From Thiosocius sp963759055 (GTDB lineage: Bacteria; Pseudomonadota; Gammaproteobacteria; Chromatiales; Chromatiaceae), in NCBI GenBank assembly GCA_963759055.1, contig CAVWYD010000014.1:1-64000 (forward strand): a stretch of DNA of 64,000 bases. The letters run 5' to 3'. Positions within the stretch are counted from its first letter, which is position 1; each line of letters opens with the position of its first letter. The notes beneath the pieces were generated by a model that was not told the origin of the DNA, ran no database searches, and saw only the letters and a program-made list of their open reading frames with translations. The translations under genes and the position numbers were made by a program. Shown in pieces: positions 7,826 through 17,501 of this stretch.

Positions 7826-9145
7826 CTAATTGGTTTCGTCGTCCAGACGCAACTCGATGTAGGCCTCGTCTCGCAGGCGACGCAGATAGGCGTCCAATGC
7901 CTCTTCGGCCTTTTCGTCGCGCACGGCTTTGCGGGCCTGGTCACGGCGGGTTTCGTCGGTGGCGTCGTAGTCGCGACGCCCGAGCACCTGAACGATATGC
8001 CACCCGAACTGGGTCTTGAACGGCGGACTTGTCTCACCGATGGGCAGAATATCCATCTGTTCCTCGAATGCGGGAACCAGGTTGCCGGGCGTCGACCAGC
8101 CGAGATCGCCGCCTTTGATGGCCGAGGCCTTGTCATCCGAATTGGAGCGCGCCAGGGTGTCGAAATCATCGCCATTGATGATGCGTTCGCGCAGCTGCTC
8201 GAGCCGCTGGCGAGCGTCCTCGTCCGAGGTGACCTCGTTGGTTCTTATCAGGATATGCCGCGCCTGGGTCTGCCGCACGATCATGGTGGACTTACTGCGG
8301 ACATTTTCCAGTTTGATGATATGAAAGCCCCTGCCCGCCGCGATCGGTCCCTCTATGTCGCTGGTACTCATCTTGGCGACATAGGGTTGCAGCAGGGGCG
8401 GCACGCTGTTGATGTCTATCCATCCCAGGTCTCCCCCCTGCAGGGCGTTCTGTCCCTGGGATACCTGTTGTGCCATGGAGCGGAAATCCTCACCCGCTTT
8501 GAGGCGTTCAACGACCTGGGTTGCCTGTACCCTTGCCGCTTCACGCTGCGCCGGCGATGCGCCATCCGGTGTCGCTATCATGATGTAAAGCAGGTGCACC
8601 GCGGTGCGACCGTCGGCGCCACCACTGCGCTCGAGATAGCTGTCGATCTCGGATTTGGTGACCTGTATGCGATTGGTGACCTCGCGACTGCGCAGACGCC
8701 GGACCACGATCTCATCGCTCATCGTGCGCCGGAACGTATTGAAATCCATGCCCTCGGCCGCGAGTGCGTCACGCAGTTCCGGCACTGTCATATCGTTGTT
8801 CTGCGCAATCGCAGTGACCGCTTTGCTGACCGTCGTCTCGTCTGCCTCGATCCCGAGCCGTGCCGCCTCGGCAAGCTGGAGCTTGTTGAGCACCAGGGTG
8901 TCAAATGCCTGCTTCTGGATGGCTGCGTTGCTGGGCATCGGAGATACGCCCTTCTGCTTCAGGCGCATCTGCAGCTTCGTCGCCTCAATGCGCAGTTCAC
9001 TGAGCATCACCACATCCTCGCCGACAACCGCGATGATGCGGTCGATCAACAGCGTTGGTTCGGCAGCGTTGGCCGGTGTGGATGCCAGCACACAGACGAG
9101 TGCGGCCGACAGGATCAGTCTCAGGCCCTGGATTTTGTTCATCAT
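7826..9145 (-). CDS. surA: Periplasmic chaperone/peptidyl-prolyl isomerase SurA
   Basis: Chaperone delivering unfolded outer-membrane proteins to the Bam complex. 439 residues with a signal peptide (LILSAALVCVLASTPANA), an N-terminal substrate-binding region (IIAVVGEDVVMLSEL), two parvulin domains (about 180-285 and 290-395, the latter with ARHILIRTNE and GDLGW) and a short C-terminal helix. Its ATG overlaps the lptD stop by one base (TAATG), so translation is coupled to lptD. The frame is intact. Confidence 0.95.
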   Translation of the reverse strand: MMNKIQGLRLILSAALVCVLASTPANAAEPTLLIDRIIAVVGEDVVMLSELRIEATKLQMRLKQKGVSPMPSNAAIQKQAFDTLVLNKLQLAEAARLGIEADETTVSKAVTAIAQNNDMTVPELRDALAAEGMDFNTFRRTMSDEIVVRRLRSREVTNRIQVTKSEIDSYLERSGGADGRTAVHLLYIMIATPDGASPAQREAARVQATQVVERLKAGEDFRSMAQQVSQGQNALQGGDLGWIDINSVPPLLQPYVAKMSTSDIEGPIAAGRGFHIIKLENVRSKSTMIVRQTQARHILIRTNEVTSDEDARQRLEQLRERIINGDDFDTLARSNSDDKASAIKGGDLGWSTPGNLVPAFEEQMDILPIGETSPPFKTQFGWHIVQVLGRRDYDATDETRRDQARKAVRDEKAEEALDAYLRRLRDEAYIELRLDDETN

Positions 9146-12130
9146 TAATCCGTTGAGTAACCGTATATTCCGCGTTCCAGGACCTGGTCGATATCGTCAC
9201 CGAACCGGCCCAGACCGTTGAGTTCAAGCTGAATCAGGAATGACAGATTGTTGTCGTTTCCCGAGCTGTCGGTATATTTGCGCGCGACCGCACGCAGCCG
9301 CCAGCAACATTCGCCGTATTCGATGCCTGCAAGCGCCTCCAGCAGACGATTTTCCTGCAGCGAGTAATTATGCCTTGCGACCAGGCTGATTTGTTCGTTC
9401 ACCGGCCAGTAGACGGCCAGATCGGTTTGTTCGGTGACGCCGTCGCGCAGGCGATACGCGGCATTGAACACGCGGTTGTCGCGGTCACGGTAGCCGAGTT
9501 GCAGCAGTGACTGATCGGTGTTGCTGTCATGCGGGTCCCACTGCAAACCGGCGCGCGTGTACCAACCGCCACCCAGCTGTGCCGCCAGTTCCGCCACATA
9601 GGCCGAGCTGCTGTCGTCGCCGACCGTTTCTCCCGGCAGGGTCACTTCGCGGTCTTCGAAGTAAAGTATCTGACCGACGCTGGCCCGCAGCAGTTCCGCG
9701 CCGCTCTCATCCGATAGCATCCGGCTGGTCAGCGCCAGCGTCATCTGGTTCGCGTCGCCGATCCTGTCTGGGCCATTGAACCGGTTTTCGCGGAAAAGGT
9801 TGTCGAAGTTGAAGTCGAACACCCCGGTATCAAACACTGCCTGGTCGTCCTGATCCTCCTCCGGCACATACAGGTAGAACAGGCGCGGTTCCAGTGTCTG
9901 GGTCGTGCCGGTGCCGAACCAATCGGTGTTGCGGTCGAAATACAGGCCGCTGTCGAGGCTGAACACACCGGTGGCGGTCGATGCAGAATCGTCGATACCG
10001 GGGTCCGGGTCGGTCAGATCGTATCCGACGTAGCGTGCTCCGAGCTTTGGCTCGACGAAGCCCCAGCTCTTGCGCAGTGGCAGGCTGATGCCCGGGGCGA
10101 GGGCAATCCGGTGACCTCGCATGGAGTCGGTGCGATGGAAATTCACATACTCGGCACCGAGGTGATAGGTGGTCCCGGATATGCCGTCCGGATTCTCGAG
10201 ATTGAGCAGCAGTTGTGGCAGACGGCTGTATGGCCGGTCCTCCGGCAGGATGGCATCATCGATGGTCTGGTAATACTGGACGCGTCCGAGGAGGTCCCAG
10301 GTGTCGGCGTAGTGGCGCAGCTCACCGGCACGTTCCAGGTGGGTGGCGCTGGTTGCAGCCAGACTGTCGCCCAGATCGCTCAGGTAGTCATTGTCCGTTA
10401 CGTAATTCAGCCGCACCTGCCCCGTGTTGCGCTGATTGAACCACGTGCTGCTGCGAAATGAAGCGGCGCCGCGGTCGTTTCTGTCCCCGTCGTATTCGCT
10501 GTCGTTGGGCAGGTATTCGGCGGCCAGTGTCGCCTTCCGTCGTCTCGGTCAGGAAACGGAATTCGCCGCCGAGCATCACGCCACGTTTCGACATCACGCG
10601 CGGGGTCAGGGTGAGGTCGTAGTTCTCGGCCAGATTCAGGTAGTACGGCACGCTGATATCCAGGCCGCGGTTGTTGCTGTAACCGATCGAGGGAACCAGC
10701 AGGCCGGAGCGTCGGCGGTCGTCGATCGGGAAGGTAAAAGTCGGGGCATAAAGCACCGGGACACCGAGGAACCTCAGGGTGGCGTGGCTTGCGGTGCCCA
10801 GGCCCTCGGTCTGGTCGAGCTCGAGCGCCTCGGCCGTCAGCAGCCAGTCGGTTTCACCCGGCTGACAGGTGGTATAGCTGATGTTCCGGTATCGACTCTG
10901 GCCGTCCCCGAGCAATTCCGCGTGGTCGGCGTCGCCGCGTGCGCGCATGGGCACGATACGGTAACTCGCCTGGTCGACCTGTCCCTGTCCGGTCTCCAGC
11001 TGGTAACTGGCGGCACCGCCGGCAATGCGAATATCGGGATGGCGCAGCAGGACGTTGCCTTTCGCATCCACCACGCCGGTGTCGCGATTCAGGGTCAGTT
11101 CGTCGGCCTGCATCAGGAGGTTTCCGCGCACCAGCTGAACGTTGCCGCTGAATACCGCCTGTTGCGGAGCAATCTGCGCCACCGCCGCGTCGGCGCTCAC
11201 CTCGACCGGGCCGGTGGTATCAGCCGCCTCTGAGCGGAGGCTGAGGTTCGGCGCCCCTGCGATCGGGCCACAGCTGGCCCAGTCTATGCCGGCGTCGATG
11301 CCGCCGGCGATCGGCTTCAGGGCCGGTTCCGGTGATGCTGCAGTGAGGGTGGTTTCAACGGTCGCTGCCGCCTCGGGTACAGGTGCTGTCTTCGGCTCTG
11401 GCTCTGGCTCCGGCTCCGGCGTTTTCTGCTCGGTCCCCAGCAGGTCCGGCATGGCGCCTTCGTCGAATGCGCGCATGGCATCCTGGCTGGCTGGCGGCGG
11501 GGTGGCCGCTGGCGGAGAGGGCTTTACGTCAGCGACATCCGGCGCTTTTTCGAGCTCAGCCGGCTTGGGGCTTGCCGCTGGCTGTGAGGGTTTCAGGTCA
11601 GCAGCGCCCGGCGCTTTTTCGAGTTCTGCCGCCTTGTCGGAAAGTTGTTTTTCAAGCGTGCTGAGGGCCTTTTCCGGGTCCGTTTTTTCTGCAGCCGCCG
11701 CTGATTCCCTGCTGATCGTAGGGCCGGTCACCGTCTCAAGGGTCGGTTTTGCGCTGACCGGAGTTGGCGGGGTGGCTGTCTTTTCGACCGAGGCATCGGC
11801 TGGCGGCGGTTTCGGCGATACATCGGCCGGTGCGGGTGCTGCTGGGCCGGCGGGTTCGAGCGCCTGGGCCTCGGGCGGCGGCTTCAGTGGGCTGACCACG
11901 GCAGCTGCATCGGTCTCCGGTTCCACCGGGTCCTGCACCAGCTGGCCGTCCTTGTAGCACTGCCAGTTGCGCCCATCCGGCGCCATCCGGCAGTCCCAGC
12001 TGACCTGATCCGCGCACACGGCGCCATGCGACAACATCAGTCCCGCGAGACCGATCGTCAGCGGCGAGGTCATACAACGCATTGCCGCGCGCAGTGGTTT
12101 GAGGCGGATGATCCGTTTGGTCCCTGACAC
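9145..12130 (-). CDS. lptD: LPS-assembly outer-membrane protein LptD, with long Pro/Ala-rich insert (one frameshift)
   Basis: Beta-barrel that inserts lipopolysaccharide into the outer leaflet. A signal region is followed by a Pro/Ala/Glu/Lys-rich stretch (about residues 65-275) with a duplicated ELEKAP..AD.KPS unit and an EPEPEPEP run. The OstA jelly-roll (GPVEVSADAAVAQ..AVFSGNVQLVRG) and the barrel (FPIDDRRRSGLLVPSIGYSN onward) follow. The total is near 990 residues, longer than the common 780-850. One extra base near 10535, just after FRFLTETTEG, splits it; both parts are conserved, so it is probably a sequence error. It leads the surA-pdxA operon and is divergent from amgK. Confidence 0.9.
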
Positions 12131-12322
12131 GTGGCTGCTCTTCGCGATTCCCGGTGTGCGGCCCCGATTATCCGGTACCGCCCGTGGTGGGAGCCGGTCC
12201 GGTCTGCAGGAGGCCTCGATGATGGTGCTTCGAGGGCCGCTAAAATCTCATAGAATAGGGTTTTCTTCAATTCCTGCTTGGTCATTTAACTTGGTGACCG
12301 GCAACCCTGTAGAGGCCCCGAG

Positions 12323-13330
12323 ATGCCAGAACGCCTGCGACAGCTCGAGCACTGGCTCGAGCTGTCATGCCAGCTGCCGCAGCACGAGATTGCGCCGGCC
12401 TCGGCCGATGCCAGTTTTCGACGCTATTTTCGCGTCACACTGAAGGATGGCCGCAGCCTGATCGCCATGGATGCGCCGCCCGACAGGGAGGACTGCCGAC
12501 CCTTCGTTGCGGTTGCCGAACGCATGCGCCAGGCGGGGCTGCACGTGCCGCAGATCATCGAACAGGATCTGGAGCAGGGGTTCCTGCTGCTGGAGGACCT
12601 GGGGTCGGTCGATTACCTCGGCCGCCCTGACCCCGGATTCGGTGGAATCGCTGTACTCCGACGCCACCGACGCCCTGCTGCGTCTGCAGTTGAATGCCCC
12701 GGTGACCGGTCTGCCACCCTACGACCGCGCCATGCTGCTGCGCGAGATGCAGCTGTTTCCGGACTGGCTGCTCGGGAAGCATCTGGGGCTGGTTCTCGAT
12801 GCCGATGAGCAGGGCATGCTCGAGACCGCCTTCGAGTGCCTGGTCGAGAATGCCCTGGCGCAGCCGGTGGTCTGTGTGCATCGCGACTACCATTCACGCA
12901 ACCTGATGTTGCTGGATGTCGACAACCCGGGTGTGATCGACTTCCAGGATGCCGTCGCCGGGCCGGTCACCTACGACCTGGTATCCCTGCTGCGCGATTG
13001 CTATGTGCGCTGGCCGCCGGAGCAGGTCGACGGTTGGGTGGGTGAGTATTTCCGGGCGGCGAGTTCGGCGGGACTCCTGGGTGCAACGGACGAGGCCACC
13101 CGGAGAGGCAATTCCGCGAATGGTTCGACCTGATGGGCGTGCAGCGCCATCTCAAGGCAGCGGGCATCTTTGCGCGGTTGAATCACCGTGACGGCAAGCC
13201 GGGGTACCTGGCGGATATCCCGCGTACGCTGGGTTATGTCGTCGAGGTGGGGCGGCGCCGGCCAGGGCTAGCGCCGCTGGCCGACTATATCGCCGTGCAG
13301 GTGCTGCCGCGCCTGGCAGATGGTGCTTAG
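12323..13330 (+). CDS. amgK: Anomeric MurNAc/GlcNAc kinase, AmgK-like (two frameshifts)
   Basis: Aminoglycoside-phosphotransferase-fold sugar kinase. In Pseudomonas AmgK phosphorylates MurNAc and GlcNAc at C1 for peptidoglycan recycling and sits divergent from lptD, as here. N-terminal ASFRRYFRV, LLLEDLG, the catalytic VHRDYHSRNLML loop and the metal-binding VIDFQDAVAGP are present. The protein reads across frame changes near 12625 (one extra C in CGCCCTG) and near 13105 (an apparent two-base gain), ending at RLADGA. About 335 residues is the normal family length. The usual partner murU does not follow. Confidence 0.85.
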
Positions 13331-13420
13331 ATTAGTCCAGTCGGGCATTTACGATGTCGGCGTGGAGATTGTCGATGCGCGTGAGCGCGTCGCCAGTGAG
13401 TTGCCCGGCGGCTACCATTT

Positions 13421-14507
13421 TCAGTGATCTTTGGGTCGGCCTACGACGCGGCGAAGGCTCTTACGTACCAGATGCGGCAAGAGAATCGAAGGGGGCATCC
13501 GCAGCCAGTGAGACCGGGTATAGAGCATCCAGCGCGCAAGTCCGGTCGCGGCATTCGATTTGTCGGGGTTTTGCGGAAAAAGGGCTCTGGGCACTATGGC
13601 GTCCATGACGAGCCTCACCGGAGCGGGCGGCGCATGCTCCTTCGCGCTCGCCATGACGTGATCCGGCACCGGGGTGTCCAGGAACCGGTTGCAGTAATGG
13701 AGGGCGTAGAAGAGCGGACGTGCGAGACCCAACTCTCCGGCGCGCAGCATCAGTGTGTCCCAGAATTCCGGCTGCTTGGGAAAAGAGGCGCATCAGACCA
13801 TCGAGATCCAGTATGTCGCGAACCGCATCCGCGAGATCCCCGTCGTGAAACAGATGGACAGCGCTGTGAAGGACCATGTCCTCCGGGGCGAGAGTTCGGA
13901 ACGGGGTTCCGGGTAGCGCCTGCGTGCGTTCCCAGAGCTTCTCCCGGTCGGGCGTCAGCCGACTCGTGAGCGGCAGAATCGTGTGGTGCACGTCGAGTTC
14001 GACCTCACGCTCGAAATGCCGCATGGGCGGCAGCTCATGGCTCCAGACGCGATAGTATCGCTCGTCATAGGCGTTCAGCTCGATAAAGCGCCAACCGCGT
14101 TGCTTTAGGCGTTGCTCTACGCGGGCGAGGTCGTCGGCGGGGACCATGACATCGAGATCAGCGAACAGGCGCCCTCGTTCGAACTCGAAGCCGGACAGCA
14201 TGTACGCCGCGCCCTTGAGCAGGACAACCGGCACCTCCAGCCCCTGTAATGCCCAGCCGACACGGTTTGCTTCCCAGGTCACCATCTGCCGCTGCTTGTC
14301 GATCAGCACCAGGGCACTCTCGAACTGCTGCTGGACCTTTTGCGGAAGTGAGTCGGTAATGCCGACGGCGTCACACGACAGTGCGACACGACCAATAAGC
14401 CGGCACTTCCACAACAATCTGAGCAGGAGATCCCACTGTGGGTTAGTGAGCTCGCGCAGGTCTTGGGGCGAGCGCGACCGCACGTAGGAGAAGACTCGCC
14501 TCGACAA
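13421..14507 (-). CDS. Nucleotidyltransferase-family protein, last gene of the HPr-rel-A-like cassette (one frameshift)
   Basis: About 361 residues once a frame change near 13780 (extra T in a TTTT run) is bridged. The core (about 90-170) has VVLLKGAAYML and GRLFADLDVMV, the Gly and Asp-x-Asp pattern of the NTP_transf_5 fold, then LDVHHTILP and DMVLHSAVHLFHDG. The C-terminal helical part continues in the other frame (LMLRAGELGLARPLFYAL). Such genes accompany HprK-related kinases and PqqD-like proteins in exopolysaccharide/exosortase regions and some lasso-peptide loci. The substrate is unknown. It starts 38 bp after the kinase gene. Confidence 0.75.
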
Positions 14508-14545
14508 ACAACACTTTAACTATACTTCCAGGTTGGATGCTTGCC

Positions 14546-15457
14546 TCAGTCTAGCAAGCCATTGATTGCGTCGACAGCCTCTTCCAGATTCGAATAGACG
14601 AGCCGGTAAGCCTGACAGCTTCTGACCAGACGCGATACGGTTCGGAAGCCTGCTTCTCCCCGAACCTCATAGTTGAAGGCATTCGTGGCCACCATGAAGA
14701 AGGCCTCCGGCCCGGGCATGGGCTCCAGCTGGGTTTGCGAGTCGGCCACCCAGCGGGGAAAGACCAGCCAACGCGGTACGGCGGGTTCTTCCGCGCGAGC
14801 GATGCTGTCTGCGGGGGGGCGCATGTGGGCCACGTCTCCCTTTGCGCGTCTTGGGGAAAACGGGGCCCATGAATGCATCGGGCGCGAAGCGTCGAATCAC
14901 CTCGATGGATTCGTTCTTCAGCGGGAGTGGCCGGGGAACCGGCTGAAGCAGATCGTCTTCCGGCCTCACCAGGCCGAACTCATCCGAGAGCAGTCGCCAG
15001 CCTCGGTTGATGAGGGCTGCACAAAGGGTGGTCTTGCCGTGACCGGGCCACGCCGGGAAAAGAACCGCGTCGCCGTTCTTTTCGACACAGGCCGAATGCA
15101 ACATCAAGTAGCGATGGCCGCGGTTGGCGATGCACCAGTTGATGCCCCATTCCAACAGGGGAAAGGCAAGACCGGCAGGCAGTGGTTCGAACGGCTGACC
15201 GCCGTCCCAGTGGAATACCGCCTGCGGCCGGGTGAATCGTCGGGCCAGCGGCGAAGACGATCCTGACATGGAAATCGAACGGCCCGTCGTCATCCGCCAG
15301 TGGATAGCTCGCCGTAAAGCGAACGGGCGAGAGTCGCGAGATCGAGACCATCGCTACGGATGCGGACGTCGAAGCAGCCGATCTTCAGCGGCAGGCCGTC
15401 GGTTCGGAGGCGGCGGCTGAGTTCCCCGTCGGCAAGGCCGTTGAGGCGGTTGTTCAA
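14546..15457 (-). CDS. HprK-related kinase A (three frameshifts)
   Basis: Homologue of the HPr kinase C-terminal domain. About 303 residues when frame changes near 15310, 15250 and 14855 are bridged. Visible are YPLADDDGPFDFHVRI, PLLEWGINWCIANRGHRYLMLHSAC, a Walker A (AWPGHGKTTL), LLSDEFGLVRPED, PLKNESIEVIRRFAPDA and the C-terminal FYMVATNAFNYE-like region (FFMVATNAFNYEV). The start is a TTG at 15457 overlapping the PqqD stop (TTGA), with an in-frame stop just upstream. In lasso-peptide loci related kinases phosphorylate a peptide; the target here is unknown. The many shifts are insertion-type and probably technical, but real decay cannot be excluded from this sequence. Confidence 0.75.
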
Positions 15458-15763
15458 GAGCCAGGCTCAGGGTCGGCAATCCGCACGGCCAGTCCCTGGG
15501 TCTCGAGGTGCTGCAGAAGCCCGGCAATACTGCTGCGAAGCTCTTCGCTCAAGGGTTCACCCGATTCCTGCGGAGAGCGTGTCGGCGAGCGTCTCGGCCG
15601 AGTAGGGCGATTCCACCAGGCATTGGAGAACGATGGCGCTGGTCTGGTTGAGGTAGTGCGTCTTTTGCGAGGCACGGTGAAACAGGACGTAGCGATCATC
15701 CCATTCCTCCCAGCAGAACTCGGCTTTTCGCGCGCTGTATACGGATGGTGCCTCGCCTGTCAT
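15454..15763 (-). CDS. PqqD-like peptide-binding protein (one frameshift)
   Basis: About 102 residues after bridging one extra base near 15570. It shows the PqqD/RiPP-recognition-element pattern: an N-terminal strand pair (DDRYVLFHRASQKTHYLNQTSAIVLQCL), then helices (SAETLADTLSA, SEELRSSIAGLLQHLETQGL). PqqD domains bind leader peptides and bring them to modifying enzymes. Its TGA overlaps the TTG start of the HprK-related kinase, indicating coupled translation. It is 282 bp downstream of the small basic protein as called, or about 110 bp if that protein is extended. Confidence 0.75.
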
Positions 15764-16045
15764 TCGGAATTGGGCTCACCACCGAGGCAGCCTACTGCTA
15801 TTGACTTTAGACTAAATGAAGCCCTGCGTTAACGGGGGATTGTTCCAGCAGATGGAACCCCCGGATGAGCCTGCGATTATGTATCCACCTTGTCATGCCG
15901 CCTTCGCGTGCGTTGCAACGCCCAGGACCATAGATCCCCGGCGATCTCAAAGACGCCATCGTCAGAACACATCGAGCTGGGTCCGAAATCGGACTTTGTC
16001 GCCTTCTTCTCTTGGGTCAGCTGTCGTCCAAAGGGAACGCGCATT

Positions 16046-16258
16046 TCAAACTCGCTGAGATTGTCCCCAACTGTTTACGTCTTCCATAATCGTCGCATCG
16101 TTGCTGGTGTTAGCGAATACCGACCCGTTCTGCAGCGTCAGAAACACGGGCGCCGAAAGCGCACCTTTGACCAGCCGACGGCGACGCTGACTGGGCTGCT
16201 CGGTAACTCCGTCAGCCACAGTTTTAACTTCGCGTGGTTTTTTACGATCGTCACTCAT
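16046..16258 (-). CDS. Small basic protein with twin-arginine-like N-terminus, candidate substrate of the cassette
   Basis: As read, 70 residues: a charged N-terminus, then RRRRLVKGALSAPVFLTLQNG followed by SVFANTSN, which resembles a Tat-type signal with a hydrophobic core and a possible A-N-T cleavage area. It is the first gene of the PqqD/HprK-related/nucleotidyltransferase set and lies 75 bp downstream of a sigma-54-like promoter. If one G of the GGGG run at 16065-16068 is extra, the frame stays open to a TAA at 15877-15879, giving about 126 residues with a polar tail containing a Cys (SSMCSDDG). Role as exported protein or peptide substrate is inference from position. Confidence 0.55.
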   Translation of the reverse strand: MSDDRKKPREVKTVADGVTEQPSQRRRRLVKGALSAPVFLTLQNGSVFANTSNDATIMEDVNSWGQSQRV

Positions 16259-16344
16259 AAACTTTTCCCAATGGACCTTACGCGATCTGGATCCCCGGCG
16301 CTTGGCCGGCCGGACGAAATCGGCGTGACTTCAGATCGATATCA

Positions 16345-16360
16345 TGCACGAAAAATGCCA
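16345..16360 (-). promoter_or_regulatory. Sigma-54-like promoter for the small-protein/PqqD/HprK-related cassette
   Basis: On the minus strand the sequence TGGCATTTTTCGTGCA matches the -24/-12 consensus TGGCACGN4TTGCA with GG and GC at the exact required spacing and three mismatches. It would start transcription near 16333 and leave a leader of about 75 nt before the ATG at 16258. Some exosortase/PEP-CTERM gene sets are driven by sigma-54 with the PrsK/PrsR pair, so this fits the cassette type; no such regulator is in the window. Confidence 0.4.
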
Positions 16361-16761
16361 GATCGTAAAATATTCTACATTTTCAGTTGCCTACGTGCTC
16401 AGCGGCATCTGTTCATCAGTACGGCATCGCCCGCAACTGTAAATTTACCTGACGTTTTCTGTCCGTCTTGCAGCGGAACAAACTATCAGGCTGCACAATT
16501 CTGCAATTTAGCAGGCGAAATGCATAACGCAAATTTGGGATTTTTCGGTTGGCTTCCAGGCAGAAGCCCTTTCCCAGATAAGGACTTTAAAGGCCGTCGA
16601 ATGCGTGGGGGTGCGTTTCCGTCAAACATGCCGCAAACTTTGGCCACAGATGTTCCAGTCAATCAACAACAACTTATTCCTGCGCGTCATTTATACCCCG
16701 TCCTCGAATGAACGGCTGAACGCAGGGGGCCTCGATCAGGCTGTGCATTCTGCGTGCAATC
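16361..16761. other. Non-coding region upstream of the cassette and the HAD gene
   Basis: About 400 bp, clearly more AT-rich than the flanks. A long plus-strand open frame runs through here from 15890 to 16711, but it lies antisense to the small protein, has no family features and no ribosome binding site. I see no tRNA, riboswitch or terminator. It probably carries upstream activator sites for the sigma-54-like promoter and the promoter of the HAD gene. Confidence 0.5.
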
Positions 16762-16767
16762 TTGGCG

Positions 16768-17458
16768 ATGTTTGATCAGGTCCAACTCATCTGCTTCGAT
16801 CTGGATGACACCCTGTGGCCCTGTCATTCGGTGATCCGTGCCGCCGAGGCCGAGTGTTACGACTGGCTCGACCGCGAGGCCCCGCGTCTCACCGCCAGAT
16901 ACACCCCGGAACAGCTGCGTGAGCACCGATTTGCAACCGGCCGGCTGCACCCCGAGATCGCGCACGACCTTACCGAGGTCCGGCTGCGTTCGATGGCGGC
17001 CCTGCTGGAGGAGGCAGGGTTACCGGATCGGCCTGGCCCATCGGGCCATTGATGTCTTTCGCGCGGCGCGCAACCGCGTGACCCCCTACGACGAGGTGGT
17101 CGATGCCCTGGCTCAATTGCGTGAGCGCTATACCCTGGTATCGGTGACCAACGGCAACTCGCAGATCGAGTGCACGCCCTTGTCGGGGAGTTTCGACCAT
17201 TCGCTGACCGCCGCACAGGTCGGCGCTGCCAAGCCGCACCCGGCCATCTTCCATACCGCCAGCCGGCACAGCGGCATTCCGCTGGAGGCCTTTCTGCATG
17301 TGGGTGACGACCCGGTGCGGGACGTCCAGGCGGCACGCGAGCTGGGATTGCCGACGGTATGGGTGAATCGCGACCGGCTGCAATGGCCCCATCCTCTCGA
17401 GCCGGCAGACCTGGAAGTGGGCGACCTCGCGGAGCTGGTCGAAAGCTTGCTTGACTAG
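16768..17458 (+). CDS. HAD-superfamily hydrolase, YigB-like (one frameshift)
   Basis: About 229 residues. Motif I is FDLDDTLWP (nucleophile and acid Asp), motif II VTNGNS, motif III Lys in AAKPHPAIF, and motif IV HVGDDPVRDV, all in order. The subfamily acts on small phosphoesters; E. coli YigB dephosphorylates FMN and a riboflavin precursor, so a similar role is possible. One extra base near 17027 (in GGGTTACC) shifts the frame after EEAGL. Either TTG 16762 or ATG 16768 may start it; ATG is chosen. Confidence 0.85.
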
Positions 17459-17501
17459 ACTGTTTCTGTAAGTGAACCGGAACGGGAAGGGAAACGCACT
17501 G

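Noticed and set aside
12070..12285. 71-codon minus-strand open frame upstream of lptD
   Set aside because: Runs into the 5' end of lptD in another frame with no ribosome binding site; most likely part of the lptD/amgK divergent promoter region.
15890..16711. 273-codon plus-strand open frame over the small-protein gene and upstream AT-richer region
   Set aside because: No Shine-Dalgarno, no family features, and it lies antisense to the better supported small basic protein and the sigma-54-like promoter.
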